Assembly: GCF_009184635.1 (NCBI RefSeq)
Contig: NZ_WELI01000003.1
Span: forward strand, 310,001-374,000
Source: Rudanella paleaurantiibacter
Lineage (GTDB): Bacteria > Bacteroidota > Bacteroidia > Cytophagales > Spirosomataceae
Reading direction: 5' to 3'
Length of the DNA stretch: 64,000 bases
Shown piece by piece: positions 42,276 to 49,056 of this stretch (position 1 is the stretch's first letter; each line of letters starts with the position of its first letter). The position numbers were made by a program, and so were the translations under genes. The notes under the pieces are model-generated. The model saw nothing but the letters and a program-made list of their open reading frames with translations, ran no database searches and was not told where the DNA came from.

Positions 42276-45269
42276 TTACTCGGTTAGTTCGATTAAATAT
42301 ATACTGCCTTTCGCATCCGAAGAGAGTTTAAAATCGGTTACTTTGAAAGGTGAAGTACTTTTGAAAAGTACTTCGCTCTCTTGGTATTTTACTGCTGCTG
42401 ACATTCCACTCATATCAACTCCGCTACGGCCATTCACAGTAAATACAACCCGGATTTCTCCATCTTTAACAGCTTGGTCAGCAAAGCGTTGAGCAACTAT
42501 TGGGTCTTTACTACTGGAAGTAAATGCCTTTTCGAGGTTAGATGTACCATTTCTATATGCTAACTCATATTGGTCAATTACAAAAGGGGGCAATGAGGTT
42601 CCTCGAAACGTTGTTCCTATACGCTTGGGCAATTTATCAATGGCATCATTCAGGACAGTTTGAAACGAACGCAGGTAATCGTTCATCAAAGCAGGATTGC
42701 GTAAGGCACTGTTTAACTCTCTAAAGGCGGGAGTCGTATAGTGGTAGATTGCTGTTACGTGTTCAAACGTCAGGTTTTTAAAATCGAGGCTTTCATCACT
42801 GATGACTCGTTTTAAGTTGTCGCGTACCGTTTGGTTGCCGAAAAACCTTAGATACGTAGCATTTGTCCGGTAGCTGCTGGTTGCCAACGCATCGTATGCT
42901 TTGATGTCTAATACGTCTGTATCGAACTGTTGCAACAAATCAGGCTTGTTTTCAAAGTCTTTTTTGAATTGATCGAAAAGTCCGCCCCTGTTGAGAGCCT
43001 TGAATTTCTTTTGCAGACGGAGAAGCATTGCTACAATATCATCCGCCCCGCCAGCCATGAGAGCGACTACCGTAGCGCCGGCCTGCTCAACTCCCGTTGC
43101 AGCTTTTGCGACCAGTGAAGCCAGTCCCTTCCACATGAAGGCTATGGTGATGCCGTCGCGTCCGCCCTGATAGAAGGCTTTGGGGCCACCCGCTGTATAA
43201 GTGGCCACGTGTTCCCGAATGATGTTTTTCACCGTTTCGGGCCTGATTTGCCGGATGCCATCCCAAATCTGCTTTGCCTTAGCGGGTTCGGCGGCAATAT
43301 CCAGGGCTAAATCCACAAACTGTAACCCGTCGGTGAATTCCTCGATTGTCTGATCAGTACCACCAGCTAAAACGGCAGGTACTTTCACTACCGACTCTGT
43401 GTAGCCTGGGGCCTGTGGGTTCCAGGTCGATTCAGGTACTTTGGCTAATTCGATTAGCTTCCCACTGATGTCTTTTAAGCCAACGATGAAGGCGAAGATG
43501 TTTGAGTTTTTGTACTCAAATTTACCCTCGGCCGGATCGGTCAGCAGGCTGCTATAGTTTGTATTCGTCCCTTCGCCGGGGGAAGTTTCAGTACTGCGCT
43601 GAGCTAGTAGTTCTTTAGCCTTGCGATCAAAAGCATCGTTGATCTTTGCTGCCGTCACCCGTTTGGCACTCCACTTGGCGTTTTCAGCAGGTTGAACACG
43701 AAACTCCGTTTTCACTGTTGCCCAGTTTTTGGTAGTACTATTCCAGCAGGCCCGTACCAGGATGTTGGCCTCACCAGGACGGTCGGTTGTAGCTGAGCCT
43801 GTAAGCGTCTCGCTTTGGGTGGCCGTTACATGCACATACTTGTTTGGCTTGGCGCAATCGTAGAGGTACACATCGGCTCGCTGGTTGTTAGCGGCCAGGA
43901 TGGTCTTTAGCCCCTGCCCATACTTCGCTAAAAACTCATCTGTCTGACCACAGTCACTCGTCGCTACCCATACCGACGCTTTTGGTCCGTCAATTTGCCC
44001 TTCGGCCGTGAGTTTCGTTTTAAAGACTTCAGCTTTACAACCTCCCTGGGGATCAATACGATAAGTGACCGTGAAGACCTCGGGTAATGCCGTAGAAAAT
44101 GCCCGTAACGGATAGAGCGTTTTATCTCCTTCTGCAATGTACTGAATCGCGTCAGAGCTACTCTTTAGAGGATCAGCATAATACTTCTTGGTTACCTCCT
44201 GGAATGACATCAACCGATTGGCGTTCCGATCAAAGATGCTCTGATCAATCATGCGGATGTCAAGCTTAGCTCCCTTGGGCAGGTCCACCACCTTTTTGTC
44301 GCCCACCGCAAAAAATACTAATGGTTTGAGCAATTCGCCTGTAGCTGAGAAGTACTCATTCGGTTTAGACTTCGGTGGGGTAGCGGTGGCATTCGCGCTG
44401 GCTGCTTGCTGAATGTCATTGACCTGCCCGGTGAGCATATCGGCCGTAACGGTACAACTGGCGCTGGTTGCCGAACGAGCAGTATTACGATTACCAACTC
44501 CACTCGTTGTGGGGGCAGGGGCTGTACAGGTTAAGAAAGTTTCGGCATCTGCCTGGTAAGCTTGACATTTAGCCAACAGCGTCGCTTTCTGATCCGCGCT
44601 TAACTCATTATTACTCGTAATATTCTCGCATAGTTGCGCATTAGCCTGTCGAATCTGCGCTTGTTGCTCCGCCGTGCCCGTGTATGTATTGTAAAGATCC
44701 ACAAGTCGAGTGGCCAAGTCCCGAATCTGGTCAATAGCCATATCCACCGAGCGCACACCACCCCAGGCTGGGTCATAGGCACTCACAACAGTCCCGCTCA
44801 CCAGTTCGTAGCAGTCGTTCACCACGGCACTGTTTAGCTCTACGGCAATGCGTTGGTTTTTCAGATACGGTATCTCGGTGTAACCTTTGCCTATCCAGCC
44901 GGAAGCTCCGCCACCTATTACCTCCGTCACTACCACATCAAAGTCGCCCGTACGGATGGTGTCGCCGGGGGCGAGGTTGGTTAGTGGAGTGGTGTCAATG
45001 CTACTGATAGGTGTGGCGGGGGTTGTGCCACACTGATAGGTCTGTACAACGGTGTTACACAACGACTTACTCAGGGTCAGGTAAGCCACGCAGGTGCGGT
45101 TGTCGGCTCCGCTCACCGTCACCTTGTATTCCCCAATCGCGGTGGCCGAGAGGGTGGGGCTGCTGCCGAGGGCGGTGGTGGTGCTCTCCCCAAATCCATA
45201 CGCCCCCGCCCGGCGGCTGAGGGGCCAACGGGTGAGATGGGGGTGGTATGTGAGGGTGGGGGTGAGCAC
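42276..45269 (-). CDS. T2: polymorphic toxin cassette with ADP-ribosyltransferase tip, 5'-truncated
   Basis: A 997-codon frame. Residues about 40-175 match T1 (YLTLSKSLCNTVVQTYQCGT, APGDTIRTGDFDVVVTEV). A long middle follows, then the shared pretoxin module at about 629-718 and a linker (FDTDVLDIKAYDALATSSYR). The tip is an R-S-E ADP-ribosyltransferase: Arg889 in TTFRGTSLP, F-x-S-x-S at 916-920 (Ser918), and Glu964-x-Glu966 in QESEVLF. Such domains transfer ADP-ribose from NAD to targets. The only available start is a GTG directly behind the in-frame TAA of the T1 immunity gene, and there is no signal peptide, so this looks like a cassette lacking its own 5' end. Confidence 0.78.
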   Translation of the reverse strand: MLTPTLTYHPHLTRWPLSRRAGAYGFGESTTTALGSSPTLSATAIGEYKVTVSGADNRTCVAYLTLSKSLCNTVVQTYQCGTTPATPISSIDTTPLTNLAPGDTIRTGDFDVVVTEVIGGGASGWIGKGYTEIPYLKNQRIAVELNSAVVNDCYELVSGTVVSAYDPAWGGVRSVDMAIDQIRDLATRLVDLYNTYTGTAEQQAQIRQANAQLCENITSNNELSADQKATLLAKCQAYQADAETFLTCTAPAPTTSGVGNRNTARSATSASCTVTADMLTGQVNDIQQAASANATATPPKSKPNEYFSATGELLKPLVFFAVGDKKVVDLPKGAKLDIRMIDQSIFDRNANRLMSFQEVTKKYYADPLKSSSDAIQYIAEGDKTLYPLRAFSTALPEVFTVTYRIDPQGGCKAEVFKTKLTAEGQIDGPKASVWVATSDCGQTDEFLAKYGQGLKTILAANNQRADVYLYDCAKPNKYVHVTATQSETLTGSATTDRPGEANILVRACWNSTTKNWATVKTEFRVQPAENAKWSAKRVTAAKINDAFDRKAKELLAQRSTETSPGEGTNTNYSSLLTDPAEGKFEYKNSNIFAFIVGLKDISGKLIELAKVPESTWNPQAPGYTESVVKVPAVLAGGTDQTIEEFTDGLQFVDLALDIAAEPAKAKQIWDGIRQIRPETVKNIIREHVATYTAGGPKAFYQGGRDGITIAFMWKGLASLVAKAATGVEQAGATVVALMAGGADDIVAMLLRLQKKFKALNRGGLFDQFKKDFENKPDLLQQFDTDVLDIKAYDALATSSYRTNATYLRFFGNQTVRDNLKRVISDESLDFKNLTFEHVTAIYHYTTPAFRELNSALRNPALMNDYLRSFQTVLNDAIDKLPKRIGTTFRGTSLPPFVIDQYELAYRNGTSNLEKAFTSSSKDPIVAQRFADQAVKDGEIRVVFTVNGRSGVDMSGMSAAVKYQESEVLFKSTSPFKVTDFKLSSDAKGSIYLIELTE
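43121..43334 (-). repeat. Shared pretoxin repeat core, copy in T2
   Basis: A 214-bp segment nearly identical to 39536-39749 and 41333-41546. Outside it T2 differs clearly from T3 and T4, so the borders are sharp, as left by recombination. Confidence 0.88.
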
Positions 45270-45275
45270 GGTTGA

Positions 45276-45683
45276 TTAAGGCCAGTAGTAAAAACGTCCA
45301 TCACCTACAGGAGTAGTTAAAACACCTCCATTATCGTCTTCGATATACCAAACAATTGATCCCGGACATTCATCCAGAAACCACCAGTAGGCACTGTGTT
45401 CATCCCAGGTTGCCTCATCCGCAGGGAATGCTTTCTGAAACAGGTTAGCCTGCTCAGTAGGGCTGCCTACCAAAAAAACACCATTTTTGGCCAGTACAGC
45501 CAGGTTATCATTCAGGATGTGCTCTAAGACATAGCAAAACAGTTGGACCCTTTGATGATAATCCTCAGAGATTGTTTGTGGAAAATCGTAGAAATCCCAT
45601 CGTTCCGTTTTGAACCAAAGATGTTCTAAATCCTGGTAGAGGAAACAGGTAATGATCTTATCTAAACTTGCCTTGCTAATCAT
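45276..45683 (-). CDS. DUF596-like immunity protein for T1
   Basis: A 135-residue cytoplasmic protein. LYQDLEHLWFKTERWDFYDF and the C-terminal NGVFLVGSPTEQANLFQKAFP...WWFLDECPGSIVWY resemble DUF596, a small family often found behind contact-dependent toxins. It starts 3 bp behind T1 and should be its immunity protein. Its TAA stop is in frame with the following T2 frame, two codons before T2's first possible start. Confidence 0.65.
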   Translation of the reverse strand: MISKASLDKIITCFLYQDLEHLWFKTERWDFYDFPQTISEDYHQRVQLFCYVLEHILNDNLAVLAKNGVFLVGSPTEQANLFQKAFPADEATWDEHSAYWWFLDECPGSIVWYIEDDNGGVLTTPVGDGRFYYWP

Positions 45684-45686
45684 ACC

Positions 45687-48600
45687 CTATTGAAATTTAA
45701 GTTCTATTTTTTTGTCGTTGACGACTGACAATAATAGGTTCTCGTTGACTACATCTATTGTCCATCGGGCCTCAGTTAATGCCTGATTAGTTAGATTACC
45801 CAAATTGCGGAGTCTGATTTGAAACTTTTGATTACTTGGGTCGGGATACCAGGTCCAGATCTTACCTTGAGGTATTTCTCTGAGTGTAGCATTACTCAGT
45901 TTACTACCCGCCAGCGTTTCTGCTAACTGAATAATCTCATTATCTGTAGCACCCGCGAAAATTTTGACGGTTCGGCTGTCACGCGGATTCGCTACATTCT
46001 GAAGAATCTTTCCCCTGATAGTCAATGAGTTCAGGTAATCCGTCTTATCGAAAAGCCTCACAACATCACCCAGCGGACTAGTGATGTCGCCCCGAATCCC
46101 TGAAAGCGTATGCCAGGTATTGTCTTTGAGTTTGATCAGCAACAACCGCCCTACCACCTGCTCCCCAAAAGGATTGATAAAGGGCTGATTGGTCAATTGC
46201 ATCGAGTGTGCAATGCTACTCTCGGTGATGTTCTTCTCCAACCACTTGATGTTGCTCAACACCCCACCCGGCCCGATTTTGGCCAGCCGCAGGTTAGCTG
46301 CCAGCCGAACGGTGATGTAAGCGTTTCGGGAACTCAGCAGGCCCGCTTTGGCCAGGCCGAAACTCGCTTGTGCCAGTGCTTTCCAGCCGGTCAGTGTGCC
46401 AACCGTGAGTACATCAAAGTCAATGTTGAAGGGTTCAATAGCCCCTGACCCTGTTACAGTGAAATCGATGCTCCGTTTGATGCCCTCGTAATCAGCCGAG
46501 ATTGTCGTCAGGAAATTATCCGAGAAACTACGGCTATTCACATAATCATTAAACAGAGCCAGACTTTGCGCCCGGTTAAAATCCGGGTCAAGTACCTTTA
46601 CATCACCCGTCAGGTAGGCAAAAGCCTTGATGACTTCCCGCACCCGGCTGATGTACTCCCGCTTGCTGTACCAGCCCGCGCTCCAATCGCTGATACTGGG
46701 GAAAGTAGCGGCCTGTAGCGAAGCAGGTGCTCCTGCGAAGTAATACCACTCCTTAAAGCAGGACTCTGGTTTGGGGCCATCCGGCCCGCCACCGATGCGC
46801 GTACCCACCGTTGTTGTCATTTGGCCCTCTAAACCGGGCCGCGTTGGTCGGGGGGCATCGGGTGCCTGACAAGGCGTTAAAGGATTGGTTAAGGTAGTAT
46901 TTATTTGGGCAAACGCGTCGGAAACCGTCTCTTTCGAGCAAGCTGGTGCGGCCAGTCGGGCTGTAGCTGTTGCCATACGTGCTGATGAACAGGCTTTTAA
47001 GTCCTCCCAGGCTTTCTTTGCCAACGTTAAATCTGCCAAACCTTGTGAGCGTTGTTCGTCAGTCAGATCAGGATCATTCAGAATCTGGGTTTGCAACTTG
47101 GCGATGTACTCATCAATACGCTGCTTATCGCCATCACTGCCGGAGAAAGTGAGCATGGCGTCCTGAACTTTGGCAAGCGTTGTCTGCGGATCGTCGTTGT
47201 CTGCGCCAATATTGGCCGTGTTTATATCCCGCACCTCACCCCATGCCGGGTCATAAGCACTCACCACCGTTCCGCTCACCAGTTCATAGCAATCGTTCAC
47301 CACCGCGCCGTTTAGTTCTACGGCAATGCGCTGATTCTTTAGATACGGTATCTCGGTGTAACCTTTGCCCGTCCAGCCGGAAGCTCCGCCCCCTGTTACC
47401 TCCGTTACCACCACGTCAAAGTCACCCGTACGGATGGTGTCGCCGGGGGCAAGGTTTGTCAGAGGAGGGCTTCCCGGTGTACCTACGGGCGTGGCCGGAT
47501 TTGTGCCGCACTGATAGGTCTGCACCACCGTCTGGCATAGGGTCCGGCTCAGGGTGAGGTAGGCCACGCAAGTGCTCGCATCGGGTCCGGTTAGGTTTAC
47601 TCCATACTCGCCCACAGCCGTGGCCACGACACTTAGGCTACTGCCCAGACCAGTGCTTACCCCAGCTGCTGTTTTGTAAAACCATTGGTAGGTGTAGCCT
47701 TGTAACAATGCGCCTTCCAGACTCTCTACCGATAAAGTGAGCGAGGCAGGGGCTGTTCGGGGTATCTTCGTTGTCTCCTTGCCCTTACTGTCTTTGGCAA
47801 CGATGCGCACGTCGCAGCTTTGCGTACTGGTCGTCAGGGCGGTAGCACCGGTTACGGTACAACCACCCGGCGCGGTGGCCGTCAAGGTATAAAGTGCCGT
47901 AGCCGTTGCCGTCGAAAAAGGAACGATTAGCGTTGCCGATGTAGCGGTGGTACCGGTTGGTGTTCGCCAGGCATAAGTTGCCTCTGGAGTAGCGGGGGTC
48001 AACCGGGCGGAGAGCGTGACCGAACTCCCGTCAGCGAGGTTGCCCGCTGGATAGGCTACCGAAACGCTCAGAGTCGGAGCCGAGGTAATGGTCAAAGCGG
48101 AGGGGCTTACTGTTCCTTCGATCAGGGGATTAATACTTATCACCCGCACCCGATAATTTACGCTGCTGGCCAGCGTCGGCGGAAGCGCTACCTGCATACT
48201 GGTGGCCGTACTACCCAGTGTCGACAGACGGGTTGGCTGATTAAAGCTGCCTCCCGCATCGGACAGTTCAGCGACAAGCCCGGTCGCCGTAGTAGCGTTG
48301 GTGGCTAGGATGCCCGTTTGCGAGAAGGGAACCGTCAGCTCCCGGCTAAAGCACACACTCGCCACGGGAAGCGTTCCCGTAACAATCCGGGCACCGGTCA
48401 CGGTGACACTCGTCGTGCCAACGGCTTTACAACTGCCAATGGTTGCCGTTACCGTATACAGCCCCGACATGTTCGCGCTCACCCCTACCTGCGATAAAAA
48501 TCGGCTTGTACTCGTTAGCCCCGTTCCGGCTGGCCCAGCCCAGACGTAGGTAGCCGTAGCGGTAGCACTGGCGGGTTGGGAGACAGGCATAGCCGTCAGT

Positions 48601-48719
48601 GACAGGGTTTCGCCCACCGTCAGGGCCGTTACCCCCGCAATGGTAACCCCATTTTGGATCGTAATGACATTGGAAACCAGCGATAAGCTTCGAATATCGT
48701 CGATCTGGCACCAGGACAT
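45687..48719 (-). CDS. T1: adhesin-like polymorphic toxin with Ig-like repeats and unknown C-terminal tip
   Basis: A 1010-residue protein. Residues about 20-390 hold several Ig/PKD-like repeats (LTVGETLSLTAMPVSQPASATATATYVWAGP is one), then a block shared with T2 (YLTLSRTLCQTVVQTYQCGT to about residue 505), a helical middle with many Ala/Thr, and a tip of about 200 residues ending IWTWYPDPSNQKFQIRLRNL...ARWTIDVVNE. The tip has the look of a small nuclease-type toxin domain but I do not recognise the family. No signal peptide is seen at MSWCQIDDIRSL, so the 5' end may be lost; a 27-bp palindrome lies just upstream. It lacks the shared module found in T2-T4. Confidence 0.72.
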   Translation of the reverse strand: MSWCQIDDIRSLSLVSNVITIQNGVTIAGVTALTVGETLSLTAMPVSQPASATATATYVWAGPAGTGLTSTSRFLSQVGVSANMSGLYTVTATIGSCKAVGTTSVTVTGARIVTGTLPVASVCFSRELTVPFSQTGILATNATTATGLVAELSDAGGSFNQPTRLSTLGSTATSMQVALPPTLASSVNYRVRVISINPLIEGTVSPSALTITSAPTLSVSVAYPAGNLADGSSVTLSARLTPATPEATYAWRTPTGTTATSATLIVPFSTATATALYTLTATAPGGCTVTGATALTTSTQSCDVRIVAKDSKGKETTKIPRTAPASLTLSVESLEGALLQGYTYQWFYKTAAGVSTGLGSSLSVVATAVGEYGVNLTGPDASTCVAYLTLSRTLCQTVVQTYQCGTNPATPVGTPGSPPLTNLAPGDTIRTGDFDVVVTEVTGGGASGWTGKGYTEIPYLKNQRIAVELNGAVVNDCYELVSGTVVSAYDPAWGEVRDINTANIGADNDDPQTTLAKVQDAMLTFSGSDGDKQRIDEYIAKLQTQILNDPDLTDEQRSQGLADLTLAKKAWEDLKACSSARMATATARLAAPACSKETVSDAFAQINTTLTNPLTPCQAPDAPRPTRPGLEGQMTTTVGTRIGGGPDGPKPESCFKEWYYFAGAPASLQAATFPSISDWSAGWYSKREYISRVREVIKAFAYLTGDVKVLDPDFNRAQSLALFNDYVNSRSFSDNFLTTISADYEGIKRSIDFTVTGSGAIEPFNIDFDVLTVGTLTGWKALAQASFGLAKAGLLSSRNAYITVRLAANLRLAKIGPGGVLSNIKWLEKNITESSIAHSMQLTNQPFINPFGEQVVGRLLLIKLKDNTWHTLSGIRGDITSPLGDVVRLFDKTDYLNSLTIRGKILQNVANPRDSRTVKIFAGATDNEIIQLAETLAGSKLSNATLREIPQGKIWTWYPDPSNQKFQIRLRNLGNLTNQALTEARWTIDVVNENLLLSVVNDKKIELKFQ
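47200..47560 (-). repeat. Block shared by T1 and T2 (diverged)
   Basis: About 360 bp of T1 align with about 44750-45110 of T2 with many scattered changes, mostly silent or conservative. It encodes the GKGYTEIPYLKNQRIAVELN and APGDTIRTGDFDVVVTEV segment. It could allow homologous recombination that joins the T1 front to the T2 tip. Confidence 0.8.
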
Positions 48720-48755
48720 ATATGATTTAACGTAAGTTACTGAAAACCGCTGACG

Positions 48756-48829
48756 TTGTGCCTTCGACAGGCTCAGGCTGACAATCGGTTAGAGAGCTGC
48801 CAGTCAGCCTGAGCCTGTCGAAGGCACAA
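48756..48829. repeat. Perfect 27-bp inverted repeat upstream of T1
   Basis: Bases 48756-48782 and 48803-48829 are exact reverse complements around a 20-nt loop; the arms contain CCTTCGACAGGCTCAGG. Sequences of this kind occur as dispersed REP-like palindromes in many genomes. No T-run follows. In the T1 frame the palindrome brings in a TGA stop, so T1 cannot be extended upstream through it. Confidence 0.9.
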
Positions 48830-49019
48830 GCGCCATCAACTATTTATAGGGCAGACAGTTACACCATCCACTATCCATAACTCACGTTATTTTGATTGAT
48901 ACAGTTATCTAACTCGATCCTTTTACGTATGAAGTAATTTTGGGTTCCTCAATTTTCGTAGGAACTCTGATAGGATCTCATGAGCTGAAACGTTGCGTTT
49001 GCGGTGTGACTAATAAAGT

Positions 49020-49050
49020 GCCCCGGTACGGCCGTTCACCGGACCGGGGC
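49020..49050 (-). terminator. Terminator after xdhB
   Basis: GCCCCGGT (49020-49027) pairs with ACCGGGGC (49043-49050) with inner CGG/CCG pairing. On the minus strand it is followed by CACTTTATTAG, only weakly T-rich. It lies 6 bp behind the xdhB stop. Confidence 0.55.
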
Positions 49051-49056
49051 GGCATG

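Larger units (their letters stand above)
48720..49056. other. Intergenic region upstream of the toxin array
   Basis: This 337-bp region holds the end of the xdh unit (terminator at 49020-49050), AT-rich DNA with no gene, and the 27-bp inverted repeat at 48756-48829 beside the T1 start. No convincing promoter pair was found, although the T1-led operon should start here. Confidence 0.6.

Noticed and set aside
48756-48829. 27-bp palindrome as a terminator
   Set aside because: It lies in front of T1, not behind a gene, and has no T-run; it resembles a dispersed repeat instead.
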